64,000 nucleotides of DNA from Clostridium folliculivorans (GCF_024341905.1 NZ_BQXY01000001.1:1211013-1275012); one strand, 5' to 3'. Shown: positions 1-7,541, counted from the stretch's first letter. Numbers and translations: made by a program. The notes: generated by a model from the letters alone, not told the origin.

Positions 1-435
1 TCTATGCAGAATCACTACAACCTTATATACAGAGAAGAGGAAAGGGAGATGCTACCTCTTTGCAGAGAAGAAAAAATAGCAGTTACTCCATACAGTCCAA
101 TGGCATCAGGAAGGCTGATACGTGATTGGTCAGAAACTACTAAACGCTTAGAAACAGACGCGGTTGCTAGATCAAAATATGATTCTACTGCTAGTGCAGA
201 CAAATTAGTAGTAGACAGGGTTGCTGAGATTGCAGAAAAAAGAGGCATTCTTCGTATACATGTAGCTCTTGCTTGGCTACTTCACAAATCACCAGTAACA
301 GCTCCTATTATAGGTGCCACAAAGATTTCACAGCTTGAAGATGCAGTTGGAGCTATTTCAGTTAAGCTTACACCTGAAGAAATTGCGTACTTAGAAGAAC
401 CATATGTACCACATGTAATAATTGGGCATAATTAA
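1..435 (+). CDS. Aldo/keto reductase, C-terminal part (cut by window start)
   Basis: The reading frame is open from base 1 and codes for the last 144 residues of an NADP-dependent aldo/keto reductase. The C-terminal half of the TIM barrel is visible: a MQNHYNLIYREEEREM segment, then VTPYSPMASGRL, which is typical of the phosphate-binding region, and a late PIIGATKISQLEDAVGA segment typical of the strand and helix that hold the 2'-phosphate of NADP. The first ATG at 4 is internal; the catalytic Asp-Tyr-Lys-His residues lie upstream of the window. The substrate cannot be predicted. A hairpin terminator follows about 130 bases downstream. Confidence 0.85.
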   Translation, partial: SMQNHYNLIYREEEREMLPLCREEKIAVTPYSPMASGRLIRDWSETTKRLETDAVARSKYDSTASADKLVVDRVAEIAEKRGILRIHVALAWLLHKSPVTAPIIGATKISQLEDAVGAISVKLTPEEIAYLEEPYVPHVIIGHN

Positions 436-566
436 TTTTAGTATTGGGGAAAATTCTGCTTTGCAAAAACTCCTTCACACGAAACTAATCGAACAGAGGT
501 GTTAACTGAGAAATGGAGATAAAAGAGAATTCTCTATAGTAATTCTATGATAAGAGGCAACTAAAA

Positions 567-597
567 AACAGCTTGGACAAGTGTTCAAGCTGTTTTT
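567..597 (+). terminator. Rho-independent terminator (GGACAAGTGTTC-loop family)
   Basis: The arms AACAGCTTG and CAAGCTGTT enclose GACAAGTGTT and are followed by TTTT. The inner bases ACA/TGT extend the stem. It lies downstream of the aldo/keto reductase. The same stem-loop recurs at 1847, 2926 and 4057, so it is one of a local repeat family. Confidence 0.75.
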
Positions 598-618
598 GCA
601 TATTAGTGACTATAATAA

Positions 619-759
619 CTACTTTATATCAAACTTAGTAGTTTGTCTTTCAGTTATTTGAGCTCCGTACTTAGCTGCTAAGGAAACACCTTTGTTTAAG
701 AATATATCTTTAACTTCTATATAAAAAGAAGTTGTTTCTAAAACTTTGTTTACTACCAT
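619..759 (-). CDS. Small conserved-looking protein, 46 aa, unknown function
   Basis: This is a short minus-strand ORF of 46 codons starting MVVNKVLETTSFYIEV and ending QTTKFDIK. An excellent Shine-Dalgarno (AAAAAAGGAGG) lies 8 bases before the ATG at 759, which is why it is called as a real gene. It has no membrane segment, signal peptide or cysteines. A second, truncated copy of the last 30 codons occurs at 4109-4201 with mostly synonymous or conservative changes (GAQITERQ versus GAQITQRQ), which supports coding. The neighbouring terminator repeat was copied with it. I do not recognise the family. Confidence 0.6.
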   Translation of the reverse strand: MVVNKVLETTSFYIEVKDIFLNKGVSLAAKYGAQITERQTTKFDIK

Positions 760-978
760 TTTGTTTACCTCCTTTTTTCGTTCTCATAAGGTATATATAC
801 TTTCATCAGAAGGAAAACAGTTTTTTTGAAAATATTTTTATAAAAAGTTTTACTTTTGTGACGAACGTTTGTTTGCATATATTCTTTTTTTCTGGAAATA
901 ATATCATATATAAAGCAGTAGAATGGAAGGCGTAAAAAGGATTATAATAAGATTGAAGACGCGGTTTTTAAAAAAGCC

Positions 979-1809
979 ATGGAATTCTTTAAAGACAACG
1001 CTGTAAAGTTTTTTGGTATTAATACTAAAATAACTGCACCAGCAGAAACTGAAATCAAAAATGTTGATATTAAGACTAATTACACTGATTATTTATTTCA
1101 CACAGAAGATGGTGGATATCTACATTTTGAATTTCAAACCACTGATAAGAAAGAAGATATTAAAAGATTTTTATATTACGATGCGTCATTATTTTACAAG
1201 GAAAAAAGAAAAGTAAGAACAGTAGTGATTTATTCAGCAGATATAGATGATGCAGAGGTGCATATTGATGCAGGTAGTATAAAATACGATATTGAAGCAT
1301 TTTATATGAAAAATTTGAATGGTGATGAAAAGCTTCAAATGCTAAAAAATAAAATAAGAAATAAAGAAAAGCTAGATAGTGAAGATATATTAACTTTAAG
1401 TTTTATTCCTTTGATGAAAAGTAAAATTAGTAAGAGTCAAAGGTCACTGGAAGGAATTGAACTTGCTAATTCAATTGAAGAAGATGATACAAAATTACAG
1501 TGCTTAACCTTATTGTATGCACTATTTGATAAATTTGGAGATAGTATTTCTAAAATTAGATTTAAGGAGGTATTTAGTATGACTGATATAGGAAAAATGA
1601 TTAGAGAAGATGGATTAAAAGAAGGTATAGAAGTAGGTAAGGAAGCAGAAAAAACAGAAATTCTTATAAAGTTATTAGTAAAGAAGTTTAAAAAGCTTCC
1701 AACTGGATACGAAGAAAAGGTAAGAAAACTGCCGATGGCAACTTTAGATATTATTATTACTGAAATATTTGATTTGGAATCCTTAGAGGATTTGAATAAG
1801 TATTTGTAG
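979..1809 (+). CDS. Rpn-family (PD-(D/E)XK) nuclease/transposase-like protein, start unclear
   Basis: 276 codons from the first ATG. The N-terminal half has the Rpn/YhgA-like nuclease core: the segment TNYTDYLFHTEDGGYLHFEF contains the HFEFQT element that corresponds to the E-x-K/Q strand of these nucleases. The last 50 residues match the helical DUF4351-type tail (ILIKLLVKKF...DIIITEIFDLESLEDLNKYL). Rpn proteins are DNA endonucleases implicated in recombination and phage defence. The start is doubtful: the frame stays open upstream with plausible family sequence (DYNKIEDAVFKKA), while an ATG at 923 is one base out of frame, as if one A had been lost from the A-run at 934-938. No ribosome binding site precedes 979. 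An internal in-frame start is annotated separately. Confidence 0.7.
   Translation: MEFFKDNAVKFFGINTKITAPAETEIKNVDIKTNYTDYLFHTEDGGYLHFEFQTTDKKEDIKRFLYYDASLFYKEKRKVRTVVIYSADIDDAEVHIDAGSIKYDIEAFYMKNLNGDEKLQMLKNKIRNKEKLDSEDILTLSFIPLMKSKISKSQRSLEGIELANSIEEDDTKLQCLTLLYALFDKFGDSISKIRFKEVFSMTDIGKMIREDGLKEGIEVGKEAEKTEILIKLLVKKFKKLPTGYEEKVRKLPMATLDIIITEIFDLESLEDLNKYL
1565..1809 (+). CDS. Candidate intragenic product RpnS-like, translated from ATG 1579
   Basis: Inside the Rpn-like gene a perfect AGGAGG (1565-1570) stands 8 bases before an ATG (1579) that is in frame with the parent protein. It would give a 76-aa C-terminal polypeptide beginning MTDIGKMIREDGLKEGIEVG and covering the coiled, basic tail. 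In Escherichia coli rpn genes, an intragenic start makes a small C-terminal protein that blocks the toxicity of the full-length nuclease. The geometry here fits that arrangement. The ribosome binding site and frame are seen; the antitoxin role is inference. Confidence 0.5.
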
Positions 1810-1846
1810 TATACTGCTTTTTATAGTTAAAACTGCATATGCGTAA

Positions 1847-1881
1847 AAGACAGCATGGACAAGTGTTCAAGCTGTCTTTTT
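1847..1881 (+). terminator. Rho-independent terminator after the Rpn-like gene
   Basis: AAGACAGC and GCTGTCTTTTT flank the same GGACAAGTGTTC loop seen at 567 and 4057. It stands 38 bases after the Rpn-like stop codon. Confidence 0.75.
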
Positions 1882-1899
1882 ATAGTGGTAGTTTAATAA

Positions 1900-2026
1900 A
1901 ACATTTTATGCCATACTTAATCCTTTAATTTTGATTGACTATAGATTATATTTAAAATATGGGCTCAAAGAAATTTATGATTATGACAATGATGCAGTAG
2001 CCTTGGCATACTACTTACAGTATTAA
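1900..2026 (+). pseudogene. Short C-terminal gene remnant, unidentified
   Basis: Between the Rpn terminator and the phosphatase, one frame reads as protein (ILNPLILIDYRLYLKYG, then DYDNDAVALAYYLQY and a stop at 2024-2026) without a start codon or ribosome binding site. The composition looks coding but the family is not recognised. It is probably the tail of a deleted gene. Confidence 0.25.
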
Positions 2027-2050
2027 TTGTAGACAAAGGGGGAAGATTTT

Positions 2051-2836
2051 ATGTTAGCTGATTATCATATGCACACTAGTTTTAGTGATGATTCTGATTA
2101 TGAAATGGAGGATGCTGTAAAGAAATCTATAGCTATAGGACTTGATGAAATATGCTTTACGGAGCATGTAGATCATGGCGTTAAGACTGATTTAAATTGT
2201 GATTATGAAAAATATGTAGAAGAATTTAAAAGATGCAAAGAAAAATATAAAGATCAAATAGCTATAAAACTTGGAATTGAATTCGGTATGCAGGTTCATA
2301 CTATCGACCAATTTCAAAAGGATTTTGACAAATATGATTTTGACTTCGTGATACTTTCATGTCATCAGATAGATGATAAAGAGTTTTGGACATATGATTT
2401 TCAAAAAGGAAAAACTCAGCAGGAGTATAATGAAAAGTATTATGAAGAAATATTAAAAGTAATGAAAAACTACGACAATTATAGTATTTTAGGCCATTTA
2501 GATATGATAAAAAGATATGATGAAGAAGGAGAATATCCTTTTGAGAAGGTAAAGGATATTATTACTGAAATTCTAAAGCTTGCTATTGAAAAAGGTAAGG
2601 GAATCGAAGTAAATACCTCAAGTTTTAGATATGGCTTGAATGATTTAACTCCATCGAGAGACATATTGAGATTATATAAAGACTTAGGTGGAAATATTAT
2701 TACTATAGGCTCGGATACCCATGAAGACAAGCATGTAGGACATAAAATAGATTATATAAAGGGTGAATTAAAGAAAATTGGATTCACCAAGTTCTGTACC
2801 TTTGAAAAGATGAAACCAACTTTTCATGAGCTATAA
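2051..2836 (+). CDS. HisJ-type histidinol-phosphatase, PHP superfamily
   Basis: 261-aa metal-dependent phosphoesterase of the PHP superfamily, the type that removes phosphate from histidinol phosphate in histidine synthesis. Metal-binding motifs are in order: DYHMHTSFSDD at the N-terminus, FTEHVDH near residue 40, a central SCHQID, GHLDMIKRY near 155, and IGSDTHE near 220. Length and motif order fit HisJ. An AAAGGGGGA ribosome binding site precedes the ATG. No other histidine gene is adjacent, so a related phosphoesterase role remains possible. Confidence 0.8.
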   Translation: MLADYHMHTSFSDDSDYEMEDAVKKSIAIGLDEICFTEHVDHGVKTDLNCDYEKYVEEFKRCKEKYKDQIAIKLGIEFGMQVHTIDQFQKDFDKYDFDFVILSCHQIDDKEFWTYDFQKGKTQQEYNEKYYEEILKVMKNYDNYSILGHLDMIKRYDEEGEYPFEKVKDIITEILKLAIEKGKGIEVNTSSFRYGLNDLTPSRDILRLYKDLGGNIITIGSDTHEDKHVGHKIDYIKGELKKIGFTKFCTFEKMKPTFHEL

Positions 2837-2925
2837 AAATATACAGAAGATCATGCTATATAACATTAATCACGAAACACTGGACATGAATATGGTATTG
2901 GTATAACCATTGAGAATAAGGTTTG

Positions 2926-2954
2926 GTTTGGACAAATGTTCAAGCTTTTTTCTT
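2926..2954 (+). terminator. Degenerate copy of the GGACAAATGTTC terminator repeat
   Basis: TTGGACAAATGTTCAAGC followed by TTTTTT lies 100 bases after the phosphatase. The outer arms found in the other copies are missing, leaving a weak TTG...CAA stem. Confidence 0.45.
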
Positions 2955-3131
2955 ATTATGCTGGCAAAAGCTTGATTTAAATAAATTTATATATAAGAGA
3001 TGATGTAGACGAAACCTTAAACTTTTATTTAAGTATATTTTAAGAAGTGTAAATATAGGTTATAATTAAAATACCAAAATAATTTGATTATAAAAGAAAT
3101 ATATTGATTTTGTTTAGAAAGGGGTGAATTC

Positions 3132-3560
3132 ATGATTGATATTGAAGCAAAACTAGACGATTTGGTGAATTATTTTAAAAGTAACGAAAATATTGTAGCG
3201 GCATGGTTTATAGGTTCATACGGAACGGAAAATCAAAGTGAAGATAGTGACATTGATATTGCATTACTATTTGATAAGCCAATTGGAATTATGGATGAGA
3301 TGGATATATCATGTAGAATTAGTGAAATAGTCGAGTTTGACAATATTGATACGATTAACCTGCTTTCTGCACCTATAACATTACAATTTAAGGTCATAGA
3401 TGAAGGAAGAAATTTATACGAGAAGGATTATTATAAAGTCTGTGATTTTATGGAGGAAACCTTTAATAGGTATAGGGATGAAAAATATTATTTAGATAGA
3501 TTTACGCAAGATTTTTATGAAAGTTATGGTGTTAGGAGTAAAAAGATTAATGGAATTTGA
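3132..3560 (+). CDS. mntA: MntA-like nucleotidyltransferase antitoxin (MNT)
   Basis: 142 aa. The minimal nucleotidyltransferase signature G-S-x10-D-x-D is intact (Gly28-Ser29 to Asp40 and Asp42, within FIGSYGTENQSEDSDID). In characterised MntA/HepT pairs this protein AMPylates a tyrosine in the HEPN toxin and silences it. The gene has an AAAGGGGTG ribosome binding site and overlaps the start of the HEPN gene that follows, the usual antitoxin-first operon. The family and context are clear; activity is inferred. Confidence 0.85.
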   Translation: MIDIEAKLDDLVNYFKSNENIVAAWFIGSYGTENQSEDSDIDIALLFDKPIGIMDEMDISCRISEIVEFDNIDTINLLSAPITLQFKVIDEGRNLYEKDYYKVCDFMEETFNRYRDEKYYLDRFTQDFYESYGVRSKKINGI

Positions 3561-3978
3561 TAAGAATAAGATAGATCAAAAGTTAATGTTTATGAATACT
3601 TGCTTAAATAAGTTAAAAAGGTTGAAATTGTTTAGTAAGAATGAGTTTCTAGAGGATTTTACAAAGGTTGATAGTGCAAAATATTTATTACAAGTTTCCA
3701 TAGAAGCCATGTTGGATATATCTAGTCATTTAATTGCAAGGAATAGATGGGGTAAGCCAAAAGATAATAAAGAGCATTTTCAAATATTAGCTGATAATGG
3801 AATTATAGATAATAAAGATGTATCAGTGTATTTCAATATGGCAAGATTTAGAAATAGGATAGTTCATATGTATTTTAATATAAGTGATGAGATGATATAT
3901 GATATTGTTCAAAATAACATTGATGATTTTGAAAGATTTATAGGTAATATAGTTAGTACATTAGGCAATATTGATTAA
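3550..3978 (+). CDS. hepT: HepT-like HEPN ribonuclease toxin
   Basis: 142 aa from the ATG at 3550, which has GGAG 12 bases upstream and overlaps the MNT gene by 11 bases. A longer reading from 3517 has no ribosome binding site. The all-helical protein carries the HEPN catalytic signature R-x4-H-x-Y (Arg101, His106, Tyr108 in MARFRNRIVHMY). The histidine and arginine cut RNA in this family, and the tyrosine is the site AMPylated by MntA in the Shewanella pair. Together with the upstream gene this forms a type VII toxin-antitoxin module. Confidence 0.85.
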   Translation: MEFDKNKIDQKLMFMNTCLNKLKRLKLFSKNEFLEDFTKVDSAKYLLQVSIEAMLDISSHLIARNRWGKPKDNKEHFQILADNGIIDNKDVSVYFNMARFRNRIVHMYFNISDEMIYDIVQNNIDDFERFIGNIVSTLGNID

Positions 3979-4056
3979 TGATTAAGGATTTACGTTTGTT
4001 AATAAGACTTAATTAATCTGAAAATCTAAATAAATAGTTCTTAATTTAACATAAAA

Positions 4057-4088
4057 AACAGCTTGGACAAATGTTCAAGCTGTTTTTT
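4057..4088 (+). terminator. Terminator of the MntA/HepT operon
   Basis: AACAGCTTG-GACAAATGTT-CAAGCTGTTTTTT is almost identical to the copy at 567. The downstream 110 bases also match 600-715, so both terminator and flank were duplicated together. Confidence 0.75.
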
Positions 4089-4108
4089 AAAATTTACCAC
4101 TCAATAAA

Positions 4109-4201
4109 TTACTTTATATCAAATTTAGTAGTTTGTCTTTGAGTAATTTGGGCGCCATACTTAGCTGCTAAGGAAACACCTTTGTTTAAGAATATATCTT
4201 T
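4109..4201 (-). pseudogene. Truncated duplicate of the 46-aa gene at 619-759
   Basis: Reading on the minus strand, the last 30 codons of the small gene at 619-759 are repeated (KDIFLNKGVSLAAKYGAQIT...FDIK, TAA stop at 4109-4111). The similarity stops abruptly near 4201, where the DnaD-like remnant begins, so this copy lacks its start and first 16 codons. Confidence 0.6.
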
Positions 4202-4203
4202 AT

Positions 4204-4608
4204 TTTCATGAAGAAAGTGAAGCCTTAGAAGCTAATGATAAATATAATTCTTCAGTGAATCTTGATGAAGCTGCTCAGTCTCTCTCTGACTACTATATGA
4301 CCATTACTGGAAGCTCGGAAGGTCTTAACTTAAGTAATTTAAAGCTTTCAATCAAGCAGCATAAAGCAATTAATGTAAAGCATGCAATAGATAAAGCTGT
4401 AGCTTATGATAAGTTTTCTATAGGTTATATCAATGGGATATTAAGAAATTGGGAGAAGGAAGGCTACCCAAAGGATGAAGAGGATTTAGATGTGCCAAAG
4501 TTATCAAAGCAAACAGGAAAATCATTAAGGGTTACTGACTATCCTCAAAGGCAATATGATTACGATGATCTTGAGAAAAGACTGCTGGGGTGGGATTTGA
4601 AAAATTAG
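4204..4608 (+). pseudogene. DnaD-domain replication protein, 3' fragment
   Basis: The open frame encodes about 134 residues with no start codon or ribosome binding site at its left edge. The core segment FSIGYINGILRNWEKEG is the characteristic end of the DnaB/DnaD helicase-loader domain found in phage and plasmid replication-initiation proteins. The linker and basic C-terminal tail follow. The left edge coincides with the end of the duplicated sequence at 4201, so a rearrangement removed the N-terminal half. It is probably a relic of an integrated element. Confidence 0.5.
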
Positions 4609-4731
4609 ACTTTGCTAAATAGTCTTTTTGATGAAGATATTATTAAGGTTGGGTACATTGCTTTCTAATGGGATTTATAGTTAAATATATATAAATAAGT
4701 ATTTATTTACAGAACTAAAACTTTAATGTTA

Positions 4732-4971
4732 GGCTATGTTTAATAATATTGTTGAAATTAATTGGTTATACAGGAGACGCTATATGAGTGAGCTATTAGA
4801 ATTAAATGATTTTGTCAGATGGAATGGCGTTAAAAAACTGTACTGTTCGAACGTAGTGAGTTTACAGTTTTAGCCATGGAATATGAAAAAATCATATTAA
4901 TTCTTTGCGTAAGCTCATTAAAGCGTCGGATGATTAACCAATTAATTTCAACACAATACATTAACAGCGCC
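4732..4971 (+). mobile_element. IS1595-derived MITE, about 240 bp
   Basis: The left end GGCTATGTTTAATAATATTG and the inverted right end GGCGCTGTTAATGTATTG both run on into GTTGAAATTAATTGGTTA, giving terminal inverted repeats of about 40 bases. The flanks TAATGTTA and TAATTTTA match at 7 of 8 positions, as expected for the 8-bp target duplication of IS1595-type elements. Just inside the left end, AGGAG precedes an ATG reading MSELLELNDFVRW and then a stop, which looks like the preserved first codons of a transposase whose body was deleted. A related copy is at 7168-7362. Confidence 0.55.
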
Positions 4972-5019
4972 TAATTTTATAGTTGGCGGTTAATAGTAAA
5001 TACAGCAAAAGATATTAAA

Positions 5020-5066
5020 AATATACCACTTCGATCCGAAGTCTGTTTTTATTACGAAATGGTACA
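5020..5066. repeat. Hairpin repeat, B type with deleted centre
   Basis: TACCACTTCGATCCGAAG pairs with ATTACGAAATGGTA. Both arms match the full B-type repeats at 29657 and 41643, but the inner CTCAC/GTGAG stem is missing. Confidence 0.55.
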
Positions 5067-5088
5067 TTAGTGTGAAGGTTGTGGAAAA

Positions 5089-5382
5089 ATGAAATTTAAT
5101 AAGTTGGATTTAATTTTAGAAGTAAAACTTAGAAATCTGAATCTTATATTTTATCTAATAGCTTTTTTGATTGTAATAATTCCTGGAGCTATAGTTGTTA
5201 TTACCGATGTGCCATTTAGTTCAGCTTTTACCAAGATATCCATTGGAATATCAATGTTTTTAGTTTTGATCGGAAAAGTTCTATCAGTGCTTAAAAAGGA
5301 CAAAGGGGACAAGAATATTGCTGTAGATATGAGCTTTATCATCGGAATCTTAATTGCGTTTATAGCATATGTTTTAAGGTAA
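5089..5382 (+). CDS. Small membrane protein, unknown function
   Basis: 97 aa with three predicted membrane helices: LIFYLIAFLIVIIPGAIVVI, then a segment around ISIGISMFLVLIGKVL, and a C-terminal MSFIIGILIAFIAYVL. A short KKDKGDKN hydrophilic loop separates the second and third. The ribosome binding site is weak (GAAGGTTGTGG before the ATG). It stands alone between the MITE/hairpin region and the acetyltransferase. No family is recognised. Confidence 0.55.
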   Translation: MKFNKLDLILEVKLRNLNLIFYLIAFLIVIIPGAIVVITDVPFSSAFTKISIGISMFLVLIGKVLSVLKKDKGDKNIAVDMSFIIGILIAFIAYVLR

Positions 5383-5433
5383 TTGTGACATAGAGTTAAA
5401 CTACTTCGGTCTTTATGCTTAAAATGAATATTT

Positions 5434-5449
5434 CCAATAAGCTTATTGG
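5434..5449. promoter_or_regulatory. 16-bp perfect palindrome upstream of the GNAT gene
   Basis: CCAATAAGCTTATTGG is a perfect inverted repeat 30 bases before the acetyltransferase start. It could be an operator; no regulator is evident nearby. Confidence 0.3.
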
Positions 5450-5479
5450 TATTATTACGAAAAGAAAGGTGTGAAAAAG

Positions 5480-5932
5480 ATGGAGGTTGTATCTATAAGA
5501 AAATCCCCTGAATATAAAGATAGAGCAATTCAATATTTTCAAAGCAAATGGGCCTCAAAAGAAAGCCTTATGGTTTACGAGGATTGTATAACAAATTGTA
5601 TTACTACCTCAAATCCATTACCACAGTGGTATTTATTAGTTGAAAATGATGAAATAATCGGTTGTGCTGGTCTCATTACAAACGATTTTATCAGTCGTAT
5701 GGACTTATATCCTTGGGTTTGTGCTGTATATATAGAAAAAGAGTACAGAGGACACGCATATGGATCCCTTCTGCTGGAACAGGCGAAGAAAGATGCAAAA
5801 CTAGGAGGATTTTCTAACGTATATATCTGCACAGATCATATAGGATATTATGAAAAGTATGGATTTGAATATATTGGTACAGGCTATCATCCATGGGGAG
5901 GTAGTTCACGGATATATTCTGCCAATTTATGA
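5480..5932 (+). CDS. GNAT-family N-acetyltransferase
   Basis: 150 aa from the ATG at 5480 (AAAGGTG 9 bases upstream; a GTG at 5471 overlaps that site). Acetyl-CoA-binding motif A is visible as VCAVYIEKEYRGHAYGSLLL, with the R-G-x-x-x-G pyrophosphate loop, followed by the typical YYEKYGFEYIG of the C-terminal strand and helix. It transfers an acetyl group from acetyl-CoA to an amine that the sequence does not reveal. It is a single-gene unit. Confidence 0.8.
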   Translation: MEVVSIRKSPEYKDRAIQYFQSKWASKESLMVYEDCITNCITTSNPLPQWYLLVENDEIIGCAGLITNDFISRMDLYPWVCAVYIEKEYRGHAYGSLLLEQAKKDAKLGGFSNVYICTDHIGYYEKYGFEYIGTGYHPWGGSSRIYSANL

Positions 5933-6238
5933 TGTGTTTTGCAAAATTCATTAAAGAGATATTGAGGGAAGATAAAGTGCTTCTCTTGTCCCTAGTTATA
6001 AGTGTTAGAGATTTCCTATATTGAAACTTAGTTAGTACTTGTTCAAAAATCACATATCTGTATTCCAGTGAAATGTACAAGCATTTCCAATAAATTATTT
6101 TAATGTTATTTACATATAATCCATTGTTATATATTTAGTGTTATTATAAAGAAAATTTTTAAGGTGATTAATGTTACGGCATTTTATAAATAACACAAGT
6201 ATAATTGTAGATGAATTTAGAGTGAAGGAAGTGCAATA
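5933..6238 (+). other. Non-coding stretch before the nitroreductase
   Basis: I see no convincing gene. The region is AT-rich and holds the presumed promoter of the nitroreductase (for example TATAAT near 6199). A 22-codon ORF ends in a TAATG overlap with the downstream start but has weak support. Confidence 0.4.
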
Positions 6239-6997
6239 ATGGGACGATATGATAAAAACAGGGAGTTTTTAAAAGCCAATTTTGAGATTCTTGATGATAT
6301 AAAGACAGACGCACAGAAAAAATTACCTAAGGCTCCTCTTCAGAAGGAATATGATGAGAATGCAAAGCTTATAGACCTGCCTAAGCCAAGCAAGGATATA
6401 CTTGTAAAATCCAATGTACTAGAATGCATTGAAGATAGGAGAAGTGTAAGAAAATATTCAGAAGAAAGCATTAGTTTAGAAGAACTTTCTTTCCTATTAT
6501 GGTCTACACAAGGGGTTCAGAAGCTTATTGGAAATGATACAGCAAGCCTAAGAACTGTACCATCTGGCGGGGCATCCCATACTTTTGAAACCTATCTTAT
6601 TGTGAATAATGTACAAGGACTTACTAAAGGTATATATAGATATATCCCTATAGGACATAAACTATTATTTATGTATGAAATAAATGAAATGACTAGTAAA
6701 ATTGATGAAGCAACACCAAGACAACCATTTGCTCCAAATTTTGCGTCAAAAAGTGCTGTGCTATTTGTGTGGAGTACAATACCTTATAGAGCTGAATGGA
6801 AGTTTGACATAACAGCACATAAAAAGATATTGATAGATGTTGGACATGTTTGTCAAAATCTTTATATTGCTAGTGAGGCAATAAAATGTGGAACCTGTGC
6901 AATTGGGATATATGATCAAAAGTTAATTGATAATATGCTAGGACTAGATGGAGAAGACGAATTTGTAATTTATTTAGCAGCAGTTGGTAAGGTATAG
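6239..6997 (+). CDS. SagB/ThcOx-type nitroreductase-like oxidoreductase
   Basis: 252 aa FMN-dependent nitroreductase-fold protein. After an 80-residue N-terminal extension, the motif RRSVRKYSEESISLEELSFL gives the FMN-phosphate-binding region. PSGGASHTFETYLIV is the marker of the SagB branch, and a C-terminal DVGHVCQNLYIASEAI followed by GTCAIGIYDQ closes the fold. Members oxidise or reduce small molecules; SagB proper oxidises azolines in peptide natural products. No cyclodehydratase or precursor gene is nearby, so a stand-alone reductase is more likely. The ribosome binding site is GAAGGAAG before ATG 6239, and a strong terminator follows. Confidence 0.75.
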   Translation: MGRYDKNREFLKANFEILDDIKTDAQKKLPKAPLQKEYDENAKLIDLPKPSKDILVKSNVLECIEDRRSVRKYSEESISLEELSFLLWSTQGVQKLIGNDTASLRTVPSGGASHTFETYLIVNNVQGLTKGIYRYIPIGHKLLFMYEINEMTSKIDEATPRQPFAPNFASKSAVLFVWSTIPYRAEWKFDITAHKKILIDVGHVCQNLYIASEAIKCGTCAIGIYDQKLIDNMLGLDGEDEFVIYLAAVGKV

Positions 6998-7061
6998 TTG
7001 TGATAAGTTGATATAACTGAATGTTAAATGAATACAATACTGAAACTTAATATCCAGAAAA

Positions 7062-7118
7062 GAAGAAGCTGATGGAAAATGAATTAGTTTAGTTCATTTG
7101 CATCAGCTTCATTTTTAT
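7062..7118 (+). terminator. Terminator after the nitroreductase
   Basis: GAAGCTGATG (7065-7074) pairs perfectly with CATCAGCTTC (7101-7110), followed by ATTTTTAT. Further partial pairing lies inside (AATGAA/TTCATT). Confidence 0.8.
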
Positions 7119-7167
7119 ATATCCATATTATAACACAGCCTTTTACCAAATTATGTTACATGAAAAA

Positions 7168-7362
7168 GAGCTGATTTAAGCTAATGTGTTGAAATTAATT
7201 AAAGATGGTAACAATTATGACGAAAATATAAAGAAGGTAATATTTAAAAGTCTTTAAAGTTAGGCACAGTTGAAGTGCCTTGTTGAGGTTAATTATAATA
7301 GCTCGCTCATATAGCATCTCTTGCATAACTAATTAATTTCAATAATTTTATTAGACATAACC
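7168..7362 (-). mobile_element. IS1595-derived MITE, second copy (inverted)
   Basis: Read on the minus strand it begins GGTTATGTCTAATAAAATTA, continues TTGAAATTAATTAGTTATG, then a GAGATGCTATATGAGCGAGC segment equivalent to the copy at 4732, and reads MSELL before a stop. The other end (AAGCTAATGTGTTGAAATTAATT on the plus strand) is more diverged. No clear target duplication is visible. It fills most of the 540-base gap before the GGDEF-EAL gene. Confidence 0.45.
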
Positions 7363-7541
7363 TAAAATTAATGTGGAATACCTTGCTATAGGTACAGGGG
7401 GGAAACCTAAGAATTTATATAATAAAGGGGAGAAAACGTTGTAATTCTAAAAAGAAATAAGGGGAAATTTGTGTTACAATGGAAATAAGATGAAGAAGAT
7501 ATTTCCTTAAGGCTCTTAACGTCTAAAAGGAGGGTGATAGT

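Noticed and set aside
732-935. 67-codon plus-strand ORF
   Set aside because: It is antisense to the ribosome binding site and start of the 46-aa gene, with no start signal of its own.
6171-6239. 22-codon ORF overlapping the nitroreductase start as TAATG
   Set aside because: AAGGTG is too close to its ATG, a TATAAT lies inside it so it may not be transcribed, and the nitroreductase has its own ribosome binding site.
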